A stretch of DNA of 64,000 nt from Deltaproteobacteria bacterium (GTDB lineage: Bacteria > Desulfobacterota > Binatia > Binatales > Binataceae): the NCBI GenBank assembly GCA_021780225.1, contig JAJXZF010000045.1:1-64000 (forward strand), read 5' to 3'. The notes beneath the pieces are model-generated. The model was given only the letters and a program-made list of their open reading frames with translations, did no database searches and was not told the origin of the DNA. A program made the translations under genes and the position numbers. Each line of letters begins with the position of its first letter. Position 1 is the first letter of the stretch. Below, one piece after another: positions 18,973-28,226 of the stretch.

Positions 18973-19515
18973 ATGGCTCTGCTAAGAATTCGCAAATATC
19001 CGGAAGACGTGCTCAAGCAGCCCGCCCGTCCGGTCGAAAATATCAACGGCTCGCTCAATTCCTTCGTCGAGAGCATGACCCAGACGATGTACGCCGCGCC
19101 GGGCGTCGGACTTGCCGCACCGCAGGTCGGCGACTCCCGCCGGATTGTCGTGCTCGACACCGATCACGATAATATCGGGAAACATCTCCTTAAGCTGATC
19201 AATCCCGTTATCGTCGAAGCCGAAGGATCGATTACCTGGGAGGAAGGCTGCCTGTCGGTGGTCGATTTCACCGCCGACGTTGAGCGGCACGCGAAAGTGC
19301 TGGTCCGCGCATGGACGCTTGACGAAAAGGAAATCGAAATCGAGGCGGCCGATCTGCTCGCCGTCGCGCTCCAGCATGAAATCGACCATCTCGACGGCCG
19401 CCTGTTCATCGACCGTATCAGCCGGATCAAGCGCGAACTGTACCGCCGCAAGCGCCTGAAGATGATCAAGGAGGGCAAACCCGATGGTAAGCCCCCCGCC
19501 GCCGCCCGCATCTGA
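18973..19515 (+). CDS. def: peptide deformylase
   Basis: 180 residues. It removes the formyl group from nascent proteins. The three conserved motifs are present: GVGLAAPQVG, EEGCLSV (metal-binding Cys) and HEIDHLDGRLF (two metal His and catalytic Glu). First gene of def-fmt-rsmB; fmt starts 32 bases before its stop. This pairing adds and removes the formyl group and is conserved widely. The C-terminal tail is a little long and Lys-rich. Confidence 0.97.
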   Translation: MALLRIRKYPEDVLKQPARPVENINGSLNSFVESMTQTMYAAPGVGLAAPQVGDSRRIVVLDTDHDNIGKHLLKLINPVIVEAEGSITWEEGCLSVVDFTADVERHAKVLVRAWTLDEKEIEIEAADLLAVALQHEIDHLDGRLFIDRISRIKRELYRRKRLKMIKEGKPDGKPPAAARI

Positions 19516-20491
19516 AACGCCCGGCGGCGATGCGCCGATGCGGATCGTCTTTATGGGCACGCCGGCGCTCGCCGCGCATATTCTCGAGCGCCTCGTCGCC
19601 GCGTCCGGCGCGGACTTCACGGTCGTCGCGGTGGTCACGCGGCCGGACCAGCCGCGGAATCGCGGAATGAAGATGGAGCCGTCTGAGGTCGGCGCGTCCG
19701 CCGCGCGCCATCATCTGCCGACCCTCAAACCGACTAAAATCCGCACGCCTGAATTTCTTGCCGAATTGAAATCATACGCGCCGGACTTGCTGGTCGTCGC
19801 CGCTTACGGCCGAATTCTGCCCAACGGCGTGCTGGATGCGCCGCGAATCATGCCGATTAACGTTCACGCCTCGCTGCTGCCCCGCCATCGCGGCGCCGCG
19901 CCGATCGAAGGCGCGATTCTTGCCGGCGATCCCGAAACGGGCGTGACGATCATGCGCGTGGTCGAGCGGATGGACGCGGGGCCGATCCTGCTGCAACGCG
20001 CGATTCCGCTCGCGCTTGATGAAACCCAGGATTCGCTCAAGCAAAAGCTCGCCGAGCTTGGAGCCTCCGCGCTGCTGGAGACGCTCGCAATCTTGCGGCG
20101 CGGATCGATCGCTGAAATTCCCCAAGACGAAAGTGCGGCGACGTACACCGCGCAAATTAAAAAAGAAACTTCGATAATCGATTGGTCCGCGAGCGCCGAG
20201 CGGATCGAGCGGATGACGCGCGCGTTCGATCCATGGCCGGTCGCGCGCACCACGCTCGGCGGCGGCGAACTGATGGTCTGGCGGGCGCGCGTCGCCGATG
20301 ATCCAGCGCTCGCCGGCTCGGCGGACGCGGCGCCGGGAACGATCGTTCGCTTGAAGCCGGAACCGATCGTGAAATGCGGAGCGGGTTTGCTCGCGCTAAT
20401 CGAGGTGCAGGCCGCCGGCCGTCGGCGGATGGCCGCGGCGGACTTTTTTCGTGGTCGCCGCGTCGAAATCGGCGCCCGTCTCGGTCAATGA
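19484..20491 (+). CDS. fmt: methionyl-tRNA formyltransferase
   Basis: 335 residues from the ATG at 19484, which has AAGGAGGG about 8 bases upstream inside def. A later ATG at 19538 (MRIVFMGTPALAAH) gives the more usual N-terminus but has a poor ribosome site, so the longer form with an 18-residue Pro-rich extension is favoured. It formylates initiator Met-tRNA from 10-formyl-THF. The motif NVHASLLPRHRGAAPI contains the catalytic Asn-His region, and GVTIMRVVERMDAGPIL follows. The C-terminal OB domain is present. Stop overlaps the rsmB start (ATGA). Confidence 0.96.
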   Translation: MVSPPPPPASETPGGDAPMRIVFMGTPALAAHILERLVAASGADFTVVAVVTRPDQPRNRGMKMEPSEVGASAARHHLPTLKPTKIRTPEFLAELKSYAPDLLVVAAYGRILPNGVLDAPRIMPINVHASLLPRHRGAAPIEGAILAGDPETGVTIMRVVERMDAGPILLQRAIPLALDETQDSLKQKLAELGASALLETLAILRRGSIAEIPQDESAATYTAQIKKETSIIDWSASAERIERMTRAFDPWPVARTTLGGGELMVWRARVADDPALAGSADAAPGTIVRLKPEPIVKCGAGLLALIEVQAAGRRRMAAADFFRGRRVEIGARLGQ

Positions 20492-21945
20492 GCGAACGAC
20501 CGCCACGCCAGACCGAACCGCGTCCGCGCGCGATCTTGCGCCGCCGACACAAGGCGACGCCGCAACGCGGCGCGTCAGCGCGAAATGACGGCGCCGGGGT
20601 TGAAGTGCGGCGCGCCGCCGCGGAAATCCTGATGCGGGTCGAGCGCGACCGCGCCTTCGCCGACGTCCTGCTGGGCCATCGCCTGCCCGGCTTCGCCAAT
20701 CCCGCCGACCGCCGCTTGCTGACGCGAATCGTGCTGGGCGCGATCGCGATGCGGTCGCGGCTGGATCATGAGTTGTCCCGTCTGAGCGCCCGCCCGCTCG
20801 ATTCGCTCGATCCGGCGGTGCTGGCGATTCTGCGCGCGGCGCTGTTTCAGATTCGCTTGCTCGATCGCGTGCCGCATCACGCTGCCGTCGATACCGCCGT
20901 GACTCTGGCGCGCGAAGTCGCCGGCGGGGGCGCCGCGGGTTTCGTCAACGGCGTTCTGCGCACCGCTTTGCGGACCGGCTTCGAGACGCCGCCGCGGGGC
21001 GCCGATGCGGCCGGATGGCTCGCGCTGGCGGGGTCGCATCCGCGCTGGATGGTCGAAAAATTTATCGCATGGTTCGGCGTCGCAGGCGCCGAGAAGTTGA
21101 TCGCGGCAAATAACGAACCGGCGCCGACCGTGCTTCGCCTGAACCTGGCGCGCGGCGCGCCCGCCGAACTGATCGCGCGGCTGGAAGCCGAGGGTTTCGA
21201 GATTGGCGCGCGCGGCCGTCTGCCGGAGACGGTCGTCCTCGCGGCGGCGCCGCCGTTCGACTCGCGTGCGATGGGCGACGGGCTGTGCCACCTCCAATCC
21301 GAGGCGTCGCAGTTGGTCGCGCGGATGCTCGCGCCGGCGCCCGGCGCGATGGTCGTGGACTGCGCTGCGGCGCCGGGCGGCAAAACCGGCCATCTGGCGG
21401 AACTCGCCGGCCTGTCCGGGACGGTCCTGGCCGTCGACCTGAATTTCACCGGATTGAAAAAGGTCCGCGAGGTGGCGGCGCGGCTCGGCCATCGCCGGAT
21501 CCTTCCGATCCGCGCCGATACGGCCACAGCCATCCCGTTGCCGGCGGCGCGTTTCGATTTCGTGCTGCTCGACGCGCCCTGCAGCGGAATTGGCACTCTG
21601 CGGGAGCATCCGGAGATTCGCTGGAGGCTGCAAGCGAAGGATTTGGCGCGATTTTCGGCGGTTCAGTCGGCGACGCTGCGCAACGCCTCAATGCTGCTCC
21701 GGCGGGGCGGCGTGATCGTCTATTCGGTGTGCAGCTTTGCGCCCGAAGAGGGCGAAATGCTCGTGCGCCGGTTCCTCGCGGACCATCGGGATTTTGTGAT
21801 CGACCGCGACTGGTGCGAACAGAATTCAGGTTCGGCCGCCCAGTGGTTCGCCGGACTGGTTGATGCTGACGGTATGATGCGCACGCGGCCGGATCAGGGC
21901 GGACTCGACGGGTTCTTCGCGGTGCGCCTGAAACGAATCGGCTGA
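20488..21945 (+). CDS. rsmB: 16S rRNA (cytosine-967-C5) methyltransferase RsmB
   Basis: 485 residues from the ATG at 20488, overlapping the fmt stop as ATGA; the ORF track start at 20374 lies within fmt. The N-terminal NusB-like domain (RRAAAEILMRVERDRAFADVLL) is followed by the Rossmann methyltransferase domain: DCAAAPGGKTGHLAEL (SAM binding), LLDAPCSGIGTLREHPEIRW (PC motif Cys) and YSVCSFAPEEGE (second conserved Cys). The N-terminal 30 residues are basic and Arg-rich. Third gene of def-fmt-rsmB, a widespread order. Confidence 0.95.
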   Translation: MSERPPRQTEPRPRAILRRRHKATPQRGASARNDGAGVEVRRAAAEILMRVERDRAFADVLLGHRLPGFANPADRRLLTRIVLGAIAMRSRLDHELSRLSARPLDSLDPAVLAILRAALFQIRLLDRVPHHAAVDTAVTLAREVAGGGAAGFVNGVLRTALRTGFETPPRGADAAGWLALAGSHPRWMVEKFIAWFGVAGAEKLIAANNEPAPTVLRLNLARGAPAELIARLEAEGFEIGARGRLPETVVLAAAPPFDSRAMGDGLCHLQSEASQLVARMLAPAPGAMVVDCAAAPGGKTGHLAELAGLSGTVLAVDLNFTGLKKVREVAARLGHRRILPIRADTATAIPLPAARFDFVLLDAPCSGIGTLREHPEIRWRLQAKDLARFSAVQSATLRNASMLLRRGGVIVYSVCSFAPEEGEMLVRRFLADHRDFVIDRDWCEQNSGSAAQWFAGLVDADGMMRTRPDQGGLDGFFAVRLKRIG

Positions 21946-21992
21946 ATTTCCGGACGCCTGCCGGATGCAATCGAGCGCCGGGTCGCCAATAT

Positions 21993-22200
21993 CTAGTGTG
22001 GCGTCCCCTGAATAAGCTTACACTCCGCGTCTATTTTGCGCTCGGCGTGGATGCCCGGATCAAGTCCGGGCATGACACACTCTGTGCGTCATTGCCGGGC
22101 CCAGACCCGGCAATCCATCGCTGGCCGCCCCGCGCTGGGCGACCTGCGCGCCGAGCCGATCAATCGTCAGGCGGAAGTCATTTGCGAGACACTACACTAG
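21993..22200. repeat. MITE-like palindromic repeat, about 208 bp
   Basis: The element begins CTAGTGTGGCGTC and ends with the near-inverted copy GACACTACACTAG (12-13 of the first 15 positions match when inverted). Inside are two hairpins: ATGCCCGG/CCGGGCAT at 22051-22073 and TTGCCGGG/CCCGGCAA at 22092-22113. It carries no ORF with a recognisable domain. CTAG at both ends (or TA) could be the target-site duplication. The inner block resembles interspersed palindromic repeats familiar from Rhizobiales genomes; this is from memory and was not searched. The right end forms the TAG stop codon of rlpA. Confidence 0.65.
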
Positions 22201-22811
22201 TAAACGTTTGCGTAAGAGTGATGTTCATAGCGATAGCGTTTTCTCTTGCGCATATAATAGCGATGCGTCGAATGAACTGGCTCAGACACCGGCGTGATCT
22301 TCACGCGCGCCACGCCCGTGTTCATCATTCCAATATCCGCGGCTGCGCGTCGCGACAAATCCAGACTCCGGCCACGGACGTATGGGCCGTGATCATTGAT
22401 CCGAACATAGACCGACCGGCCATTCTTCAGGTTGGTTACTCGCACTACCGAGCCTAGCGGCAGCGTCCGCGAGGCGGCTGTGAGCGCATTTGGATTAAAA
22501 CGCTCGCCGTCGGACGTCTTTCGATTTGCGAATTCCTGTCCGTACCATGAAGCGCGAACGATTTGGGTGTGGGGCAATCCGCCCGTATTTTCGGATTGAT
22601 ACGCCTGATGCGAAGAATAGAGATACGGATTGGCCGATTGACCGAAAAGGTTCGACATCGAATACCCGCCGCATCCGCTGACGGTGAGTCCCGCCAACGC
22701 GGCTAACACGGCCAGCGCGATCGATCCGAGCCATTCCGGCCCGCGCGCGGAGACCGGCGCCGAATCTGGCAGGCACGAAACTCTTCTTGTAATTCCAGCC
22801 GTTTCCGCCAT
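22197..22811 (-). CDS. rlpA: RlpA-like septal-ring lipoprotein (lytic transglycosylase family)
   Basis: 204 residues. A hydrophobic stretch (WLGSIALAVLAALAGL) ends in the lipobox TVSGC, so it should be lipidated and cleaved by LspA and sit in the outer membrane. The double-psi beta-barrel domain is clear: RASWYGQEFANRKTSDGE, TLPLGSVVRVTNLKNGRS, VRINDHGPYVRGRSLDLS (catalytic Asp). RlpA proteins of this type cleave naked glycan strands of peptidoglycan; there is no SPOR domain here. The C-terminal tail is His/Tyr/Arg-rich. The stop codon TAG lies in the terminal repeat of the adjacent MITE-like element. Upstream lies a 200-base gap shared with rpe. Confidence 0.9.
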   Translation of the reverse strand: MAETAGITRRVSCLPDSAPVSARGPEWLGSIALAVLAALAGLTVSGCGGYSMSNLFGQSANPYLYSSHQAYQSENTGGLPHTQIVRASWYGQEFANRKTSDGERFNPNALTAASRTLPLGSVVRVTNLKNGRSVYVRINDHGPYVRGRSLDLSRRAAADIGMMNTGVARVKITPVSEPVHSTHRYYMRKRKRYRYEHHSYANVY

Positions 22812-23012
22812 TTGCTACCATTTCAGCAACGGTGGCGCCATCGGCTTTGGCGCCCGTTTGATAGCCATCGATGGCTCTCGTCACCTTAATTCTTCGGTTC
22901 TCGTCAACGACCGTGTAAAAATTACCCACCGTATTTCTGTTCGGTGCGGTCGCTTCCGCGAAATCAATTGCGGCTTTGCGACGCTCGATAGTCGGCGCTA
23001 AGCTCCCAATCA

Positions 23013-23681
23013 ATGGCGCGTACTTTCAAGATTGCACCGTCGATTCTTTCGGCCGATTTCACCCGGTTGGGCGAGGAAATTCGTAAAGTCGAAGCCGCTG
23101 GCGCGGATCTTATTCATTTTGACGTTATGGATGGGCATTTCGTGCCCAATTTGTCTATTGGCATTCCGGTGCTGGAGTCTTTGCGCAAAATCACGCACTT
23201 GCCGCTCGACGCGCATCTGATGATCGAGCGGCCCGAACGTTACCTCGAAGCGTTCGTCAAAGCGGGCGCCGATTCGATTTCCGTGCATGCCGAAGTATGC
23301 CCGGACCTGCCCGCGATAGCCGCGCGGATGCGCAAGCTGGGAGTGCGCGCGTCGGTGGCGATCAATCCCGAAACTCCGCCCGATCGCACGCTCGCCGCAG
23401 CGGCGGATTTCGAGATGATTCTGGTGATGAGCGTGCATCCGGGCTTCGGCGGACAGGGATTCATCCCGGAAACGCTCGACAAAGTAAGGACTATTCGCGC
23501 CGACCTCGATCGCCGCGGCCTCGATTTGGATATCGAGATCGACGGCGGCATAAAAGTTGACAATATCGATCGTGCGGCGGCGGCCGGCGCCAACGTTTTC
23601 GTCTCCGGGTCGGGAATTTTTGGACATCAGGACTACGGCGCGATTATCGGGTCGATGAGGTCGCGGATCGGCGCCGCGTGA
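23013..23681 (+). CDS. rpe: ribulose-phosphate 3-epimerase
   Basis: 222 residues, standard length. It interconverts ribulose-5-P and xylulose-5-P in the pentose phosphate pathway. Starts FKIAPSILSADFTRLGEEI, with the catalytic/metal residues in HFDVMDGHFVPN, LDAHLMIERP, MSVHPGFGGQGF and EIDGGIKVDN. Position downstream of the rsmB region is common. It is divergent from rlpA, so the 200-base gap probably holds both promoters. Confidence 0.96.
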   Translation: MARTFKIAPSILSADFTRLGEEIRKVEAAGADLIHFDVMDGHFVPNLSIGIPVLESLRKITHLPLDAHLMIERPERYLEAFVKAGADSISVHAEVCPDLPAIAARMRKLGVRASVAINPETPPDRTLAAAADFEMILVMSVHPGFGGQGFIPETLDKVRTIRADLDRRGLDLDIEIDGGIKVDNIDRAAAAGANVFVSGSGIFGHQDYGAIIGSMRSRIGAA

Positions 23682-23738
23682 CGGTCGCGCCCGCCTGCGG
23701 CGCGTCCGGGCGGAGCCGGTTACGAGCGAGCGATTGCC

Positions 23739-24521
23739 ATGAAGAGCGAATTCTTTGCCGGGCCGCATCCGCGGATAATCGCGCATCGCGGAGCCAGCGC
23801 CGCCTTTCCCGAGAACACGATGCCGGCGTTCGCGGCCGCGGCGGATTTGGGCGTCGCCTATATCGAGCTTGACGTCCATATGACGCGCGAAGGCAGGATC
23901 GTCGTCGCCCATGACGAGAACCTCGAACGCGTGGCGGGCCGTCCCGGCATGATCGCGGAGCTGACCTTCGACGAGCTTGGCCGCTACGACGCCGGCTACA
24001 ACTTCGAAGCGCCGGGAGGGGCAGGATTTCCGTTTCGCGGCGCGGGCGTGCGGGTTCCCGAACTGGCCGAAGTATTCGATCGATGCGCGCGACAGCGCTT
24101 CATCATTGAAATCAAGCAATCATCGCCCAGTTTGACAGAGCGATTGCTGGCCGCGATCGAGCGGGCCGGGATGATCGAGCGGGTGTTGATCGCCAGCGAA
24201 CATCAGAAACCGATCGACGAGATTCGCGCCGCGGCGCCCCTTATCCCGACGAATCTGCCGAGTCTCGAAACCGGCGAATTTTTTCGCACGATGCCATCTG
24301 GCGCCGACCCTTATCTGCCGCGTGGCGCAGCTCTACAGATTCCGCCGGAATATCACGGATGGAAATTGGCGACGGCCGAAAGCGTCGCCGCGGCGCATCG
24401 CGCCGGCCTCGAAGTTCACGTCTGGACGGTCAACGACGCCGCCGAGATGCGCGCGCTGCTGCAAATCGGCGTGGACGGGATTATCACGGACTCTGGTTTC
24501 TCGCACCGTCTCCAAGATTAA
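23739..24521 (+). CDS. glycerophosphodiester phosphodiesterase
   Basis: 260 residues, GDPD family TIM barrel, no signal peptide, so cytoplasmic (UgpQ-type rather than periplasmic GlpQ). It hydrolyses glycerophosphodiesters to glycerol-3-P and an alcohol. Catalytic region IIAHRGASAAFPENTMPAF, metal residues IELDVHMTREGRIVVAHDENLERV, later FIIEIKQ and VHVWTVNDAAEMRALL. A 57-base gap after rpe allows co-transcription. The breakdown product would feed phospholipid synthesis, matching the acyltransferase fusion downstream. Confidence 0.92.
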   Translation: MKSEFFAGPHPRIIAHRGASAAFPENTMPAFAAAADLGVAYIELDVHMTREGRIVVAHDENLERVAGRPGMIAELTFDELGRYDAGYNFEAPGGAGFPFRGAGVRVPELAEVFDRCARQRFIIEIKQSSPSLTERLLAAIERAGMIERVLIASEHQKPIDEIRAAAPLIPTNLPSLETGEFFRTMPSGADPYLPRGAALQIPPEYHGWKLATAESVAAAHRAGLEVHVWTVNDAAEMRALLQIGVDGIITDSGFSHRLQD

Positions 24522-24617
24522 CTAAATAGAGCGATCAAGTGCCGGGTTCCGCCGATCGCCGTCACGCCGCGACGGCGATCGGGCCGCAATTGATCCGGCG
24601 GAATCGCGAGAATCCAG

Positions 24618-27098
24618 ATGACGAACTCGAATCCGGCCGGACGTACGCTCGTCGATTTCTTTTCCGAATTCGCGGACCGCGAGACCGAGTTCGTCGTTTC
24701 CGACGACGGGTTTCGGCGATGGCGCTATTCCTATCGTCAGGTTGCGCAAGCGGCCCGAGCGTTTGCCGTCAAGCTGCGCGCCGCAGAGATCGTCAAAGGC
24801 GACAAAATTTTGATTTGGTCGGAGAACCGGCCCGAATGGCTTGCGGCTTTCTGGGGCGCCGTATGGTGCGGGGTGATCGTCGTACCCGTAGATTACCGGT
24901 CTTCGGCGGAAGCGATGCGGAACATAGCGCGGGCCGTTCATCCCCGCGCGATTGCGATCGGCGAAGAGGTCGAGAGCGCCGCGCTTGGCGATGGTCTGCC
25001 GGTCTGGCCGCTCGCCGAAATCGATATGTCCGCGAATGCCGGCGAGCCTCGTATCCCGCCCGCCGCGATCGGTCCGGACGACGCGGTGGAATTCGTCTTC
25101 ACTTCCGGTTCGACGGCGGCGCCCAAAGGCGTGATCATCACCCATCGCAATATCGTCGCCGATCTTGCGCCGATCGAGCGGGAAGCCGCGAAGTATCGGC
25201 GGCTGGTGCGGATCCTCGGCCCGTTGCGTTTCCTCGACCTGATGCCGCTGAGCCACATGTTCGGCCAGGCGCTCGCGACATTTTTTCCGCCGCTGCTTCC
25301 GGGCGCGGCGGTCTTCATGCGCAGCTACGCCGCGCGCGACGTCATACGGCAGATCCGCGCCTGCCGCGTCGCTTTCATGGTCGGCGCGCCAAAGATGCTC
25401 GAGCTGCTGCGCCAGTTCGTCCTGAAACAATTTCCGGAACTGGCGCAAATCGGCGGCGACGATTCGCCGTGGATCGTCCGGCGCTTGCGCTACCGGCGGG
25501 TCCATCGGTTGTTCGGCGTCAAGTTCATCGGCTTCGTGGTCGGCGGCGCGTCATTGGAGCGCCGGCTCGAGCATTTCTGGCGTCAACTCGGATTCATGGT
25601 GGTGCAGGGTTACGGGCTGACCGAGACCGCGCCGATCGTTTCGTTCAACCATCCGTTTCATCTGAAGCCGCATACTGTGGGCAAGCCGCTTGACGGCGTC
25701 GAGCTCAGGATCGCGCCGGACGGCGAGATCCTGGTGCGCGGCGACATCGTGACGCCGGGTTATTGCAACGCGCCCGCGGCGGCCTCGGAAGCCTTCGCGG
25801 ACGGATGGTTTCATACCGGCGACATCGGCGCGATCGACGCGGACGGCTACCTTACGATTCGCGGCCGCAAAAAAGAGATGATCGTCACGCCGGAGGGTCT
25901 CAAGGTCTTTCCGGAGGACGTCGAGATCGTGCTCAACCGGATTCCCGGCGTGCGCGATTCCGCGGCGGTCGGCCGCGAGCGGGTGCATGCGGTGCTGGTC
26001 CTCGATCCGGACGTTAACGCGGAAGAGGTCGTGCGGCGCGCGAACGCGGCGCTGGAGACCCATCAGCAGATTCGCGGTGTCTCCGTATGGACGAACGGCG
26101 ATTTGCCGCGCACCGAAGGCGCCGGCAAGCTCATGCGCGCCGCGATTCAGCGCTGGGTCGATGGCGGCGCGCCGCCGGCCGTATCGAGTCCGTCGGGCGA
26201 GATTGCGGCGATGCTGCGCAAGTATGCGCCGGCGCGGCGGATCGACGATGAGACCACGCTCGATGACCTCGGCCTCACTTCACTCGAACAGGTCGAGCTG
26301 ATGGTCGATCTCGAAGAGCGCTTCAACCTGACGGTTGACGAGAGCGCGTTGAGCGGCGCGGTTCGCGTAGGCGATTTGGCCGAAAGAATCGCCGGCGCGG
26401 CGGCGCCGGAAGACGCGGGTAGCGCGGACTGGAATCGCCGCGCGCCGGCGCGGCTGCTGCGGCGCATCCTGCTCGGCGCGATCGTCATTCCGCTTACCCG
26501 CCGGGCGGCGCGAATTCGCGTCAGCGGCCTCGACCGGATCGAATCGCACAAGGGGCCGTTGGTTTTCGCCGCGAACCATCAGAGCCATCTCGACACGCCG
26601 GTGATACTTGCGGCTTTGCCACGGCGCTGGCGCCGCCGGATCGCGCCCGCGATGTGGCGGGAATTCTTCGCCGCGCATTTCCATCCGGAGGGCCGATCGC
26701 TCGCACGCCGCGCGGCCAGCGCCGCGGCGCTCTATCTGGCGATGCTGGTATTCAATGCGTTTCCGATTTCGCAGGAAGAAATCGGTCTGCGCGGCTCGTT
26801 GCGCCACGTCGGCGATCTGGTCGGCGACGGGTGGTCGATTTTGATCTTTCCTGAAGGCGGGCGTTCGGCCACCGGCGGGGTTGAAGCATTCCATGCCGGG
26901 GTTGGGATGATCGGCGCGCGGATGCGCGTCGCGGTAGCGCCGGTGCGATTGCGCGGAGTCGATCGCGTGCTGCCGCGCGGCGCGCGATGGATTCGGCGCG
27001 GCGCGGTCGAGGTGGCGTTTGGCGATCCGATCGAACTGCGCGGCGACGACTATGCCGCCCTTGCGCGGCGGGTCGAAGCCGCCGTGCGCGCCCTGTGA
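24618..27098 (+). CDS. three-domain fusion: AMP-dependent acyl-CoA/ACP synthetase, acyl carrier protein, PlsC-type acyltransferase
   Basis: 826 residues. Residues about 1-520 are an ANL-family adenylating enzyme: FTSGSTAAPKGVIITHRN near 160, VQGYGLTETAPIV, DGWFHTGDIGAID and GRKKEMIVTPEG. Residues about 530-600 are an acyl carrier protein with the phosphopantetheine Ser in LGLTSLEQVELMVDL (about residue 554). Residues about 630-826 are a PlsC/LPLAT domain with HX4D in NHQSHLDTPVI (about 652) and FPEGGRSATGG (about 744). A likely reading is that a fatty acid is activated, passed to the internal ACP, then transferred to an acceptor such as a lysophospholipid. E. coli Aas does related work with its domains in the opposite order and no ACP. 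Confidence 0.9.
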   Translation: MTNSNPAGRTLVDFFSEFADRETEFVVSDDGFRRWRYSYRQVAQAARAFAVKLRAAEIVKGDKILIWSENRPEWLAAFWGAVWCGVIVVPVDYRSSAEAMRNIARAVHPRAIAIGEEVESAALGDGLPVWPLAEIDMSANAGEPRIPPAAIGPDDAVEFVFTSGSTAAPKGVIITHRNIVADLAPIEREAAKYRRLVRILGPLRFLDLMPLSHMFGQALATFFPPLLPGAAVFMRSYAARDVIRQIRACRVAFMVGAPKMLELLRQFVLKQFPELAQIGGDDSPWIVRRLRYRRVHRLFGVKFIGFVVGGASLERRLEHFWRQLGFMVVQGYGLTETAPIVSFNHPFHLKPHTVGKPLDGVELRIAPDGEILVRGDIVTPGYCNAPAAASEAFADGWFHTGDIGAIDADGYLTIRGRKKEMIVTPEGLKVFPEDVEIVLNRIPGVRDSAAVGRERVHAVLVLDPDVNAEEVVRRANAALETHQQIRGVSVWTNGDLPRTEGAGKLMRAAIQRWVDGGAPPAVSSPSGEIAAMLRKYAPARRIDDETTLDDLGLTSLEQVELMVDLEERFNLTVDESALSGAVRVGDLAERIAGAAAPEDAGSADWNRRAPARLLRRILLGAIVIPLTRRAARIRVSGLDRIESHKGPLVFAANHQSHLDTPVILAALPRRWRRRIAPAMWREFFAAHFHPEGRSLARRAASAAALYLAMLVFNAFPISQEEIGLRGSLRHVGDLVGDGWSILIFPEGGRSATGGVEAFHAGVGMIGARMRVAVAPVRLRGVDRVLPRGARWIRRGAVEVAFGDPIELRGDDYAALARRVEAAVRAL

Positions 27099-27185
27099 AG
27101 CACGAGAGCGAGCTTTCCCGCGCGCACAGGCATTTGTTAGGATTCGGCGTCTTGCGACGAATCGCAGCCGACGGAGAGCATTACG

Positions 27186-28202
27186 ATGAAGCTCGATACG
27201 ACTCTAACGACACGCGACCTGAGCGAGGTCGCGGAACTCGCACGCCAGGCGGAAGACCAGGGATTCGACGCGATCTGGTCGATGGAGGCGGGCAACGACG
27301 GCCTGCTGCCGCTGGCGATCGCCGCCGAGCATACGCGGCGCGTCAAGCTGGGGCCGGCGGTCGCGATCGCTTTTCCGCGCAGTCCGATGGCGATGGCGTA
27401 TGCGGCGTGGGACTTGAGCGCGCTCTCGCAGGGGCGCTTCATCCTTGGGCTCGGCACGCAGGTCAAAGGCCATATCGAGCGGCGCTACGGCGTGAAATGG
27501 GAGCCGCCGGTGGCGAAGCTGCGCGATTACGTGCAGGCGATCCGGACGATATTCAAATGCTGGCAGGAGGGCGGCAGGAAACTTTCCTACTCCGGCAAGC
27601 ACTACAATCTTTCGCTGATGACGCCGTTTTTCGCCCCGAAGCCGCACAACTATCAGATTCCGATTTACGTCGCGGGCGTGAACGCGCACATTCTGCGGAT
27701 GGCGGGCGAAATCTGCGACGGCTTGCACGCCCATCCGTTCACCTCGGCCAAATATCTGCGCGAGTACCTTGTGCCGCATATCCAGGAAGGGCTTGCGAAA
27801 TCCGGCCGCGCGCGCAAGGACTTCACGATCACCACGACGCCGTTCGTGATCGTCGGCCGCAACGCCGATGAGATCGAGCGCGCCAAAGCCGGAGTGCGCC
27901 AGCAGATTTCGTTTTACGCCTCGACCCGGACCTATCAGGTGGTGCTGGAGACCCACGGATGGGCCGAGGTCGCGCCCAAGCTTAACGAACTCGCCGCCAA
28001 GGGCGATTGGGCCGGGATGCCGAAGCTGATCACCGACGACATGCTCGAGGTTTATGCGGTGACCGGCACCTATGAAAATATTGGCGAGAAGGTGCGCGAG
28101 CGTTTCGACGGCCTGCTCGATCGCGTGAACTTTTACGTGCCGTACAAGGCCGCGTTCGACGACGCGACCTGGCGGCGGCTGTGCAAGCAGATGAACGGCT
28201 GA
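27186..28202 (+). CDS. LLM-class, probably F420-dependent oxidoreductase
   Basis: 338 residues, luciferase-like TIM barrel. FDAIWSMEAGNDGLLPLAIAAEH, KLGPAVAIAFPRSPMAMAYAAWDL, GRFILGLGTQVKGHIERRYG and YVAGVNAHILRMAGEICDGLHAHPF are characteristic of the F420-type LLM group, as opposed to the FMN bacterial luciferases. Substrate unknown; relatives reduce or oxidise varied secondary metabolites. It lies 87 bases after the acyl-synthetase fusion, so co-transcription is possible but not clear. A hairpin terminator follows inside the convergent GT2 gene. Confidence 0.87.
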   Translation: MKLDTTLTTRDLSEVAELARQAEDQGFDAIWSMEAGNDGLLPLAIAAEHTRRVKLGPAVAIAFPRSPMAMAYAAWDLSALSQGRFILGLGTQVKGHIERRYGVKWEPPVAKLRDYVQAIRTIFKCWQEGGRKLSYSGKHYNLSLMTPFFAPKPHNYQIPIYVAGVNAHILRMAGEICDGLHAHPFTSAKYLREYLVPHIQEGLAKSGRARKDFTITTTPFVIVGRNADEIERAKAGVRQQISFYASTRTYQVVLETHGWAEVAPKLNELAAKGDWAGMPKLITDDMLEVYAVTGTYENIGEKVRERFDGLLDRVNFYVPYKAAFDDATWRRLCKQMNG

Positions 28203-28226
28203 GGCCTTTCGGCGCAATCCGCTGAT

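Noticed and set aside
22495-23013. 172-residue minus-strand ORF overlapping the start of rlpA and the rpe upstream gap
   Set aside because: It is in another frame from the RlpA lipoprotein, which has a lipobox and a DPBB domain. No motif was recognised in this ORF.
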